Shown piece by piece: positions 25,329-32,790 of a DNA stretch of 64,000 bases. Made by a program: the position numbers and the translations under genes. The notes beneath the pieces are model-generated. The model was not told the DNA's origin. It saw only the letters and a program-made list of their open reading frames with translations, and searched no databases. This stretch comes from Leisingera sp. S132 (GTDB taxonomy: Bacteria > Pseudomonadota > Alphaproteobacteria > Rhodobacterales > Rhodobacteraceae): NCBI RefSeq assembly GCF_025144465.1, contig NZ_CP083553.1, positions 888,501 through 952,500 of the forward strand, written 5' to 3'. Numbering within the stretch: position 1 is the stretch's first letter; every line of letters begins with the position of its first letter.

Positions 25329-27134
25329 ATGGCTGCTTACGAATACGAAACACATGAATATGACGTGGTCGTGGTTGGCGCCGGCGGGGCCGGCCTCCGC
25401 GCGACGCTGGGCATGGCGGAGCAGGGGCTGCGCACGGCCTGTGTGACCAAGGTGTTCCCGACCCGCTCCCACACCGTGGCGGCGCAGGGCGGCATTGCCG
25501 CGTCTTTGGGCAATATGGGTCCGGACAGCTGGCAGTGGCATATGTATGACACCGTCAAGGGCTCCGACTGGCTGGGCGACACCGACGCGATGGAATACCT
25601 CGCGCGCGAGGCTCCCAAGGCGGTTTACGAGCTGGAGCATTACGGCGTGCCCTTCTCGCGCACCGAAGAGGGCAAGATCTATCAGCGCCCGTTCGGCGGC
25701 CACACCACCGAATTCGGCGAAGGCCCCGCGGTGCAACGCACCTGTGCGGCGGCTGACCGGACCGGGCACGCGATCCTGCACACGCTGTATGGCCAGAGCC
25801 TCAAGAACAACGCGGAATTCTACATCGAGTATTTCGCCATCGACCTGATCATGTCCGAGGACGGGCAGTGCCAGGGTGTTGTCTGCTGGAAGCTCGATGA
25901 CGGCACCATGCATGTCTTCAATGCCAAGATGGTGGTGCTGGCAACCGGCGGTTACGGGCGTGCCTATTTCTCCGCCACCTCGGCGCATACCTGCACCGGC
26001 GACGGCGGCGGCATGGTGGCGCGTGCAGGCCTCGCGCTGCAGGACATGGAGTTCGTGCAGTTCCACCCGACCGGCATCTATGGCTCCGGCTGCCTGATCA
26101 CCGAGGGCGCGCGGGGCGAGGGCGGCTACCTGACCAACTCCGAAGGCGAACGGTTCATGGAGCGCTATGCGCCCCAGTACAAGGATCTGGCGCCGCGCGA
26201 CTACGTTTCCCGGTCCATGACCATGGAAATCCGCGAGGGCCGCGGCGTGGGCGCCGAGGGCGACCATATCCACCTGAACCTCTCCCACCTGCCGGCAGAG
26301 GCGCTGGCGGAACGGCTGCCGGGTATTTCTGAAAGCGCCAAGATCTTTGCCGGCGTCGACGTGACCAAGGAGCCGATCCCGGTTCTGCCCACCGTGCATT
26401 ACAACATGGGTGGCATTCCGACCAACTATTGGGGCGAGGTGCTGAACCCGACCGCCGACGATCCGACCGCCGTGGTGCCGGGCCTGATGGCCGTGGGTGA
26501 GGCGGGCTGCGCCTCGGTGCATGGTGCCAACCGGCTTGGCTCCAACTCGCTGATTGACCTGGTGGTCTTTGGCCGTGCCTCCGCCATCCGCGCGGGCAAG
26601 GTTGTGGACGCGGATGCGGCGAACCCGGTGCTGAACCGGGCCTCCGTCGACAAGGCGTTTGACCGCTTCGATACCCTGCGCAACGCCAAGGGCGGCATCC
26701 CGACCGCGGATCTGCGGCTGGAGATGCAGCGCACCATGCAGGCGGACGCGGCGGTGTTCCGCACCGACAAGACCCTGAAGGAAGGCGTCGAGAAGATGAC
26801 CGCGATTGCGGCCAAGCTCGACGATCTGCAGGTGACCGACCGCTCGCTGGTCTGGAACTCCGACCTGATGGAGACGCTGGAGCTGACCAACCTGATGCCG
26901 AACGCGCTGGCCACAATCGTTGGCGCCGAGGCCCGCAAGGAGAGCCGCGGCGCGCACGCGCATGAGGATTACGCCACACGCGACGACGAGAACTGGCGTG
27001 TCCATACCGTGTCCCGCGTGGAAGGCAACAAGGTTGATCTGTCCTACCGCCCGGTGATCACCGACCCGCTGTCGACCGAAGCTGAAGGCGGCATCAGCCT
27101 CGCTAAAATCGCGCCCAAGGCGCGGACGTTCTAA
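25329..27134 (+). CDS. sdhA: Succinate dehydrogenase flavoprotein subunit
   Basis: A 601-residue catalytic subunit that oxidises succinate to fumarate. [20 protein letters not shown] is the FAD dinucleotide fold; the [10 protein letters not shown] motif has the histidine (about residue 48) to which FAD is covalently bound. [20 protein letters not shown] and [12 protein letters not shown] are substrate-domain signatures, and [19 protein letters not shown] closes the FAD site. Length is normal. It lies between sdhD and sdhB, with 11 bases to sdhB. Confidence 0.98.
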   Translation: MAAYEYETHEYDVVVVGAGGAGLRATLGMAEQGLRTACVTKVFPTRSHTVAAQGGIAASLGNMGPDSWQWHMYDTVKGSDWLGDTDAMEYLAREAPKAVYELEHYGVPFSRTEEGKIYQRPFGGHTTEFGEGPAVQRTCAAADRTGHAILHTLYGQSLKNNAEFYIEYFAIDLIMSEDGQCQGVVCWKLDDGTMHVFNAKMVVLATGGYGRAYFSATSAHTCTGDGGGMVARAGLALQDMEFVQFHPTGIYGSGCLITEGARGEGGYLTNSEGERFMERYAPQYKDLAPRDYVSRSMTMEIREGRGVGAEGDHIHLNLSHLPAEALAERLPGISESAKIFAGVDVTKEPIPVLPTVHYNMGGIPTNYWGEVLNPTADDPTAVVPGLMAVGEAGCASVHGANRLGSNSLIDLVVFGRASAIRAGKVVDADAANPVLNRASVDKAFDRFDTLRNAKGGIPTADLRLEMQRTMQADAAVFRTDKTLKEGVEKMTAIAAKLDDLQVTDRSLVWNSDLMETLELTNLMPNALATIVGAEARKESRGAHAHEDYATRDDENWRVHTVSRVEGNKVDLSYRPVITDPLSTEAEGGISLAKIAPKARTF

Positions 27135-27145
27135 GGAGACAGATC

Positions 27146-27925
27146 ATGGTTCAATTCAGCCTTCCTAAGAACTCCAAGATCACCACCGGCAAAACCTGGC
27201 CCAAGCCGGAGGGCGCCAGCAATGTGCGCAAGTTCAAGATCTACCGCTGGAACCCGGATGACGGCAAAAACCCGCAGGTCGACACCTATTTCGTCGACAT
27301 GGACAGCTGCGGCCCGATGGTTCTGGACGCGCTGATCAAGATCAAGAACGAGATCGACCCGACCCTGACCTTCCGCCGCTCCTGCCGCGAGGGGATCTGC
27401 GGGTCCTGTGCGATGAACATCGACGGCATCAACACGCTGGCCTGCATCTATGGCATGGATGAGATCAAGGGCGATGTGGCGATCTACCCGCTGCCGCATA
27501 TGCCGGTGGTCAAGGATCTCATTCCCGACCTCACGCATTTCTATGCCCAGCATGCCTCGATCATGCCGTGGCTGGAAACCAAGACCAACCGCCCCGCGAA
27601 AGAGTGGAAGCAATCCATCGAGGACCGCAAGAAGCTCGATGGGCTGTATGAATGCGTGATGTGTGCATCCTGCTCGACCTCTTGCCCGAGCTACTGGTGG
27701 AACGGCGACCGCTACCTGGGGCCGGCAGCCCTGCTTCATGCCTACCGCTGGATTATCGACAGCCGGGACGAAGCCACGCCCGAGCGCCTGGACCAGTTGG
27801 AAGACCCGTTCAAGCTGTACCGCTGCCACACGATCATGAACTGCGCCAAAACCTGCCCCAAGGGCCTGAACCCGGCCAAGGCGATTGCGCATATCAAGAA
27901 GATGATGGTCGAGCGCACTGTCTGA
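27146..27925 (+). CDS. sdhB: Succinate dehydrogenase iron-sulfur subunit
   Basis: A 259-residue electron-transfer subunit of complex II. The 2Fe-2S domain is marked by [16 protein letters not shown] with a later Cys in NTLACI. The C-terminal half binds 4Fe-4S and 3Fe-4S clusters through [18 protein letters not shown] and [20 protein letters not shown]. It is the last gene of sdhCDAB and is followed 23 bases later by an intrinsic terminator. Confidence 0.98.
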   Translation: MVQFSLPKNSKITTGKTWPKPEGASNVRKFKIYRWNPDDGKNPQVDTYFVDMDSCGPMVLDALIKIKNEIDPTLTFRRSCREGICGSCAMNIDGINTLACIYGMDEIKGDVAIYPLPHMPVVKDLIPDLTHFYAQHASIMPWLETKTNRPAKEWKQSIEDRKKLDGLYECVMCASCSTSCPSYWWNGDRYLGPAALLHAYRWIIDSRDEATPERLDQLEDPFKLYRCHTIMNCAKTCPKGLNPAKAIAHIKKMMVERTV

Positions 27926-27948
27926 ACAGCCCGCTAAAGCGGAAGTTG

Positions 27949-27978
27949 AGCCCCGGTGTTGACATGCCGGGGCTTTTT
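27949..27978 (+). terminator. Intrinsic terminator of the sdhCDAB operon
   Basis: AGCCCCGG-TGTTGACATG-CCGGGGCT followed by TTTTT: an 8-base GC-rich stem with a T-tract directly after the sdhB stop. Confidence 0.85.
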
Positions 27979-28013
27979 CTGTGCTTTAGGGTTGTATTTT
28001 GGGGAGGGGTTTC

Positions 28014-28655
28014 ATGCCAAAACTGTTTACACGTGTTTGCCTGATGGCTGCGCTGGCCTGGCCGTCGCTTTCGGTGGCGGAGAACTACAGTCCATTCAGC
28101 AGTCCTCAGTTTGGCGGGTTTACGACTAAGATCGATGAGAAATTTGTGCTTGCTGGATTGTGCACTGTCTCAGCCGGAAAAACTGCCGGTGTTGTCGCCA
28201 GACTGGAGGACATTGCCGACAAAATTCCCTACGGGACGGTTCTGGCAAGACTGATCAAGAAAGCTCCCTTGGAAGAGGGGGAGGCTTTGTGCGGGCTGAA
28301 GCATGCACGCGGCGGGAAGTGGTACAGCCTGCGTGGTGCAAAGACGGATGGGTTCGCCCTGACAGTGCGCAGTTACAAAGACCTGAAGCCAATTGTCAGC
28401 GTGTCACCGGAGCGGTTTTGCGACCGCGGTTGGGTAAATACATTCAGCTTCTGCTACGAGAACATCAACAGCAAGGAAGCAGACGGAGCCAAGGCCGATG
28501 GCGTGACCGCATGTGTTGAAACGATCAGGCCGTCTGACAGTAAACGTGTTTCTTTTGTGCTGCATGCGGGAAAAGTGGCTCCGGATGTTTCCGCGCAGAC
28601 AGGATCTGAGGCTGAAAACCTCAAGGAACTGGCGTGCGATCAGAGAACATTCTGA
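28014..28655 (+). CDS. Hypothetical secreted protein
   Basis: A 213-residue exported protein. The signal peptide is MPKLFTRVCLMAALAWPSLS followed by VAEN. The mature part contains five or six cysteines spread along the chain (GLCTVSAG, ALCGLKHA, RFCDRGW, FCYENI, TACVET, ACDQRTF), suggesting disulfide bonds in the periplasm. I do not recognise a family. GGGGAGGGG precedes the ATG at 28014; an earlier start at 27999 has no ribosome site. The base composition is slightly lower in GC than its neighbours. Confidence 0.75.
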   Translation: MPKLFTRVCLMAALAWPSLSVAENYSPFSSPQFGGFTTKIDEKFVLAGLCTVSAGKTAGVVARLEDIADKIPYGTVLARLIKKAPLEEGEALCGLKHARGGKWYSLRGAKTDGFALTVRSYKDLKPIVSVSPERFCDRGWVNTFSFCYENINSKEADGAKADGVTACVETIRPSDSKRVSFVLHAGKVAPDVSAQTGSEAENLKELACDQRTF

Positions 28656-28726
28656 TGCAGTGAGGGGGGCTGCCTGGCCGAAGGCTCGCAAGGAACCGCC
28701 GCCCGCGCGCGAAGAAAATTGCATGC

Positions 28727-28761
28727 CCCCCGGTTTCCTGCGAAACCGGGGGTTAGTTTTG
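28727..28761 (+). terminator. Intrinsic terminator after the secreted-protein gene
   Basis: CCCCCGGTTTC-ctgc-GAAACCGGGGG followed by TTAGTTTT, an 11-base perfect stem on the plus strand. Confidence 0.75.
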
Positions 28762-28781
28762 TCGGGTGACGGATTTTGGGC

Positions 28782-29051
28782 ATGAGACTTCTTGGATGTG
28801 CCGCGGGCGCGCTTTTCCTGCTGGCAGGCTGCATGACTGCGGCGGACAACGACCGGGTCGGCGGCCAGCTGGCGGCGACAGATGCCAGGGTGCCGGGCTG
28901 CATCGCGGCTGCAGGCATCACCGGAGAGGTGCGGATCAGCACCGAGTTCCTGGGTCATGGTGCAGGCGCGACGGTTCTGCGCAACGTTCAGCCGGGGCCA
29001 AATGTGACAGCGGCACAGGCGGCGCAGGCCACATCCTGCATCAACACCTGA
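28782..29051 (+). CDS. Small lipoprotein, hypothetical
   Basis: An 89-residue putative lipoprotein. MRLLGCAAGALFLLAGCMTA contains the lipobox LLAGC, so Cys17 is the likely acylated residue. The mature part has two cysteines (GCIAAAG and TSCINT) and no recognised domain. The ATG at 28782 is used because it gives the full signal; a TTG six bases upstream is also in frame. The gene stands between two terminator-bounded units. Confidence 0.7.
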   Translation: MRLLGCAAGALFLLAGCMTAADNDRVGGQLAATDARVPGCIAAAGITGEVRISTEFLGHGAGATVLRNVQPGPNVTAAQAAQATSCINT

Positions 29052-29096
29052 CCCGGACAGGTTGAGCGGCTTGGCTGGCCGCCCTAAGGTGCTCGA

Positions 29097-29807
29097 ATGC
29101 AACCGCATTTCTATGCCATTCTGCTTGCCGGATTTGCCGGGCTGTCGATGCCGCTGGGTGGCCTTCTGGCCTGGTGCGAGCACATCAGCAATCCGGTGCT
29201 GCGCGACCGGGTTCTGCATACCATCACGGCCTTTGGCGGCGGCGCGCTGGCCTCAGCCGTGGCTCTGGTGCTGGTACCGGAGGCGGCTGAGACGCTGCCG
29301 GCGGCCTTGGCGGTTGGCCTGTTTGCTGCAGGGGGCTTGGTTTTCTACCTCACCGATACTGTTCTGCAACGCCGAGGCGGCAGCGGTGCCCTGCTGCTGG
29401 CAATGCTGCTGGATTACCTGCCGGAGGCGATGGCGCTGGGGGCGATGCTGGTGGCGGATGCTGCGACTGCCAAGCTGCTGGCGCTGATGATCTTCCTGCA
29501 GAACCTGCCTGAGGGATTTGCCGCCTTCCGCGAAGTGTGGAGCGGTGACAGCCCGGCCTGGCATGTGCTGCTGCTGTTCCTGGGGCTGGCTGCGTTGGGG
29601 CCTGCCTGCGCGCTTGCGGGGCTGGTCTGGCTGGCAGAGGCCCATGCAGTTCTCGGTGGGATCATGATCTTTGCCGCGGGCGGGATCCTGTACCTGCTGT
29701 TTCAGGACATCGCCCCCAAGGCGCACAGCAGCCGCAGCAGCGCGCCTGCCCTGGGAGCGGTTGCCGGTTTTGCCTTGGGGCTGGCGGGGGATCTGCTGGT
29801 CGGCTGA
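29097..29807 (+). CDS. ZIP-family divalent metal transporter
   Basis: A 236-residue polytopic inner-membrane protein of the ZIP family, which imports zinc or other divalent metals. It has about eight helices. The metal path is indicated by AFGGGALASAVALVLVPEAA in helix 2, LLDYLPEAMALGAMLV in helix 4 and MIFLQNLPEGFAAFREV in helix 5, which carry the conserved acidic and Asn residues. The histidines common in ZIP proteins are replaced by Asp and Asn, so metal preference may differ. Starts 45 bases after the lipoprotein gene. Confidence 0.88.
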   Translation: MQPHFYAILLAGFAGLSMPLGGLLAWCEHISNPVLRDRVLHTITAFGGGALASAVALVLVPEAAETLPAALAVGLFAAGGLVFYLTDTVLQRRGGSGALLLAMLLDYLPEAMALGAMLVADAATAKLLALMIFLQNLPEGFAAFREVWSGDSPAWHVLLLFLGLAALGPACALAGLVWLAEAHAVLGGIMIFAAGGILYLLFQDIAPKAHSSRSSAPALGAVAGFALGLAGDLLVG

Positions 29808-29938
29808 ACAGGGGGGCGGCTGCACCGGATTGCAGCATCTGCATGGCAAACCTGCAAAAACATCCGGTGCGGCAGGAGGCCTGAGCAGCTATTCTGCGGC
29901 GCAAGGGAGGATGGTGCCGCAAGCTAGGAGACCACCTG

Positions 29939-30091
29939 ATGAAACCCGTTGAAACCTATGAAGAACAACAAGCCAAAGCTGCACGGGACGCGCTGGAGCA
30001 GGCCTTTGAATACTACAGTCCCGAAGCACCGGTGGCAGGCGTGCTGGAACCAGAACAGGAACAGTTGTTCGAATATTATCAAGCGGCTTGA
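29939..30091 (+). CDS. Small 50-residue acidic protein with repeated FEYY motif
   Basis: A 50-residue open frame: MKPVETYEEQQAKAARDALEQ at the N-terminus, then AFEYYSPEAP, and EQEQLFEYYQAA at the C-terminus. AGGAG lies 8 bases before the ATG, a strong ribosome site. The FEYY motif occurs twice at similar positions relative to Glu/Gln-rich helices, which argues for a real, structured microprotein. No family is recognised. It sits downstream of the ZIP transporter with 131 bases between. Function unknown. Confidence 0.65.
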   Translation: MKPVETYEEQQAKAARDALEQAFEYYSPEAPVAGVLEPEQEQLFEYYQAA

Positions 30092-30158
30092 TCCAAAGCG
30101 CCCGGCAGTTTCCGGTTTTGCGTTTGAAGCGCTGGCAGGGCACGGCTAGACAGGCTGC

Positions 30159-30356
30159 ATGGTACTCGTTGTTGTTCTGGCAATCGGCGTCTTTTGCTAT
30201 TTCCTGTGGCGCCACCGTGCCCTGGATCTGACCCGCAGCTGCCGCTGGCGGCAGGTCAAATCCGAGGGGCACTGGCGCTGCATTTCTTGCGGTGCGGTGG
30301 AGCCCGGGCAATCCGCGCCCCGCAGGTGCCGTAACCCGCAGCGTGCCGGATTCTGA
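30159..30356 (+). CDS. Small membrane protein with CxxC motif, hypothetical
   Basis: A 65-residue putative membrane protein. The N-terminus MVLVVVLAIGVFCYFLWRHR is one transmembrane helix followed by positive residues, so the C-terminus should face the cytoplasm. That part contains RCISCGAVEPG (CxxC) and a third cysteine near the end, a possible metal site resembling a rubredoxin-like knuckle. The ribosome site is weak. It follows the 50-residue gene by 67 bases. No function can be assigned. Confidence 0.55.
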   Translation: MVLVVVLAIGVFCYFLWRHRALDLTRSCRWRQVKSEGHWRCISCGAVEPGQSAPRRCRNPQRAGF

Positions 30357-30360
30357 CAGG

Positions 30361-30510
30361 GCGCTCCCGCGCCCGCAGGCGCCCTGACTGTGCCAGTGCC
30401 CCTTCCGTGCGGCCTTGGGCGTGGCACCGCGCATGGCGCGGTGCCACGCCCAACTGCAACTGTGCTTTTGCCGAAAAGCACAAGGCGCAGGCGGGAGAGC
30501 TGCGGTCCGG
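30361..30510. repeat. REP-like palindromic intergenic element
   Basis: It contains the perfect 16-bp inverted repeat GGGCGTGGCACCGCGC-atg-complement at 30417-30451, preceded by GCTCCCGCGCCCGCAGG. Related segments occur at 41931-41975 and 44829-44910, so this is probably a dispersed repeat. The whole 30357-30620 gap holds no gene. Confidence 0.5.
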
Positions 30511-30620
30511 GCTGAGGCCGCTGGCCGGGATGGCCTGTGACCGGGCAGCCGGTGCTATGGGCTTGCGCTGGGGCCGTGATGCGGTCTTGATGGGGCAAAC
30601 GAACAGGAAGGTTTGCCCCT

Positions 30621-31478
30621 ATGTCCAGCATGCCCGCTGCCCCAGCAGACGCAGACGCCCGCCGCGCCGTCAAACCGGTGATCTGCTACCCGAACGAGAC
30701 GCTGCCGGTGCCGGACCTGGCGCTCTACCACCGGGCGCGGGTAGGCGCGGTGAAGACCGGTGAGGTGCGGGTGCCGCCCCGCGACGCGGCCTGCTTCGAA
30801 GTGCCTGCCGGGCATTTCTTCCGCATTACCTCAATCGAGGGGCCGCAGGTGGGCGACCTGAATCTCTGGAACAAGAATGATCTGTCGGAGCGCTTCTACT
30901 CCGGCAAGACCCGCGCGCTGCATGGCACCCACATCACCACGGGAGAGCGGATGTGGAGCAGCTTCCCGCATCTGCGCCCGATGGCGACAATCACCGCCGA
31001 CACACTGGGCTGGTACGGGATGGATGAATTCGGCGGCTCGGTGCATGATGTGATCGGCACCCGCTGCGACCCTTACACCGGCAACCTTCTGGCAGGCAGC
31101 CAGTACCATCATTGCTGCCATTCCAACCTGACCCGCGCGCTGGCAGATCATCTGAGTGTTTCCCCGGAGGAGGCGGAGCCGCATGTGCATGACGTCCTCA
31201 ATGTCTTCATGTGCACCGGCTTTACCCGCGATACCGGTCAGTATTTCATGAAGGCAAGCCCGGTGCGCCCCGGTGATTACCTGGAGTTCTTTGCCGAGAT
31301 CGACCTGTTGGGCAGCCTCAGCGCCTGCCCGGGCGGGGACTGTTCCGCAGAGCATTCCAGCGATACTGCCGCGTGCTATCCGCTGCTGGTCGAGATCTTT
31401 GCCCCGGCAGAAAGCGCGCTGGGAGATTGGCAGAGCCCGCCGCCCAACGGGTACGACCGCAGCCACGGGCACGGCTGA
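30621..31478 (+). CDS. DUF1989 (urea carboxylase-associated) family protein
   Basis: A 285-residue protein of the DUF1989 family, homologous to urea-carboxylase-associated proteins and to aminomethyltransferase-like partners of unknown reaction. Marks are VPAGHFFRITSIEGPQVGDLNLWN near residue 70, SFPHLRPMATITADTLGWYG, and the cysteine/histidine cluster in YHHCCHSNLTRAL that may bind a metal. NVFMCTGFTRDTGQYFMKAS and ACPGGDCSAEHS follow. No urea carboxylase is nearby, so substrate and partner are unknown. The next gene, deoD, is convergent. Confidence 0.88.
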   Translation: MSSMPAAPADADARRAVKPVICYPNETLPVPDLALYHRARVGAVKTGEVRVPPRDAACFEVPAGHFFRITSIEGPQVGDLNLWNKNDLSERFYSGKTRALHGTHITTGERMWSSFPHLRPMATITADTLGWYGMDEFGGSVHDVIGTRCDPYTGNLLAGSQYHHCCHSNLTRALADHLSVSPEEAEPHVHDVLNVFMCTGFTRDTGQYFMKASPVRPGDYLEFFAEIDLLGSLSACPGGDCSAEHSSDTAACYPLLVEIFAPAESALGDWQSPPPNGYDRSHGHG

Positions 31479-31571
31479 CGCGCGCAGTTTGCACATTTTC
31501 CAAAACGGGTGGCGGAAATCTTCGGTGAAAATGCGGCAGCTGTTTCTTGAAGGTCTCCAAACGGCAAATAG

Positions 31572-31602
31572 GAAAGGGCAGCAGAAAATCCGCTGCCCTT
31601 TC
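31572..31602. terminator. Bidirectional terminator between the DUF1989 gene and deoD
   Basis: GAAAGGGCAGC-agaaaatcc-GCTGCCCTTTC forms an 11-bp stem between two convergent genes. The flanks are AT-rich on both sides. Confidence 0.65.
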
Positions 31603-31628
31603 GCGAAAATAAATTGAATTACGTTAGG

Positions 31629-32333
31629 TCAGCTAAATGCTGCCTCCAGCGCAATTTCAACCATATCTCCAAAACTGCGCTCCCGCTGGTCAGAGGGCAG
31701 GGCTTCACCGGTGCCCAGATGGTCGGACACGGTCAGCACTGCCAGCGCGCGGCAGCCGTGACGGGCCGCCAGCGTGTAGAGTTCCGCTGCTTCCATCTCG
31801 ACGCCCAGGATGCCATGGCGCACCATCTGCTCATTCAGGTCCGGGCGTTCGTCGTAAAACACGTCCGATGAGTAGATGCCGCCGATATGAGTGGCTGAGC
31901 CGCGTTTGGATGCAGCCTGGGCCGCCGCCTGCAGCAGGCCCCAGTCAGCGCAAGGCGCATAGTTCAGTTCGCGGAAAATGCCGCTGGAAGGGCTGTTCAC
32001 GGTGCTCGCGGTCATTGCCAGGATCACATCGCGGACCTTGACCTTGTCTTGCATGCCGCCGCAGGAGCCGATGCGGATCAGGGTTTTTGCGCCGTAGTTC
32101 CGGATCAGTTCATTGGCGTAGATCGACAGCGAGGGCATGCCCATGCCGCTGCCCTGGATGGTGACGCGGTGGCCGTTCCAAGTGCCGGTATAACCCAGCA
32201 TTCCCCGCACTTCATTGATCAGCCGGGCTTCCTGCAGAAAGGTTTCCGCCGCCCATTTTGCGCGGTAGGGGTCGCCAGGCATCAGAACAACTTCAGCGAT
32301 GTCACCCGGTGCGGCGCCAATATGAATGGTCAT
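31629..32333 (-). CDS. deoD: Purine-nucleoside phosphorylase (DeoD type)
   Basis: A 234-residue hexameric purine-nucleoside phosphorylase that splits inosine, guanosine or adenosine with phosphate to base and ribose-1-phosphate. [25 protein letters not shown] is the family entry with the phosphate-binding Gly and Arg. [20 protein letters not shown] follows, then [11 protein letters not shown] and the [20 protein letters not shown] segment that binds ribose, and a final [11 protein letters not shown] with the catalytic Asp. A BMP-type nucleoside transporter is encoded at 45-50 kb and could supply substrate. Confidence 0.96.
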   Translation of the reverse strand: MTIHIGAAPGDIAEVVLMPGDPYRAKWAAETFLQEARLINEVRGMLGYTGTWNGHRVTIQGSGMGMPSLSIYANELIRNYGAKTLIRIGSCGGMQDKVKVRDVILAMTASTVNSPSSGIFRELNYAPCADWGLLQAAAQAASKRGSATHIGGIYSSDVFYDERPDLNEQMVRHGILGVEMEAAELYTLAARHGCRALAVLTVSDHLGTGEALPSDQRERSFGDMVEIALEAAFS

Positions 32334-32353
32334 GGCTTACCTCCGCTAAGGCT

Positions 32354-32671
32354 TCAGATTTCCAGGTCGGAAATATCCATGCCCGCGGTTAGCGCGGCAT
32401 GCACCCAATGCGGCTTCCGGCCGCGGCCGGTCCAGGTTTCCTCGGGGTTGCTGGGGTTGCGGTATTTCGGGGCAGCCTTGGTTTTCTTGACGCCCTGGCG
32501 CGCTGCATTGGCGATTTCATCCAGCGAAAATCCGAATTTGGCGGCAGCTTCTTCGGCAGCTTTCAGGGCTTCCTGCCGCTCACGCAGTTCTGCCTCCTGC
32601 AAGGCCTTTTCAACGTCGCTTTGCAGTTGGAGAAGCTCTTTTCTGCTCATTGCCGAAAGATCGAAGGTCAT
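32354..32671 (-). CDS. H-NS-family histone-like DNA-binding protein
   Basis: A 105-residue H-NS/HvrA-type nucleoid protein. The N-terminal half is a coiled coil (LLQLQSDVEKALQEAELRER, then EALKAAEEAAAKFGF) for oligomerisation. The C-terminal part has the H-NS DNA-binding motif KYRNPSNPEETWTGRGRKPHWV, whose GRGRKP loop enters the minor groove. The ATG at 32671 is chosen because GGAG lies 6-7 bases upstream, inside a possible earlier start at 32683. A terminator-like hairpin directly precedes the gene. It is on the same strand as ecm, 119 bases downstream. Confidence 0.92.
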   Translation of the reverse strand: MTFDLSAMSRKELLQLQSDVEKALQEAELRERQEALKAAEEAAAKFGFSLDEIANAARQGVKKTKAAPKYRNPSNPEETWTGRGRKPHWVHAALTAGMDISDLEI

Positions 32672-32680
32672 TTTGAACTC

Positions 32681-32730
32681 CATATAAAAATGACATACCG
32701 GAAAAGCCGGTATGTCATTCCTTATGGACC
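32681..32730 (-). terminator. Hairpin after ecm and in the H-NS leader (terminator / SD-sequestering)
   Basis: On the minus strand AATGACATACCGG-CTTTT-CCGGTATGTCATT (13 bp) is followed by TTTAT, an intrinsic terminator for ecm. An outer stem TCCATA/TATGGA adds 6 bp and overlaps the GGAG ribosome site of the H-NS-like gene. The hairpin ends about 20 bases before that start codon. Confidence 0.7.
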
Positions 32731-32790
32731 AATTTCCAGACGCGTTTCAGCATCTTTCTTGGGTATTTGCAGGAAATCGCCTGTTAAAGG

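Noticed and set aside
25326-27005. 559-residue open frame antisense to sdhA
   Set aside because: Shadow of sdhA, which has complete family signatures. No ribosome site or domain in the antisense frame.
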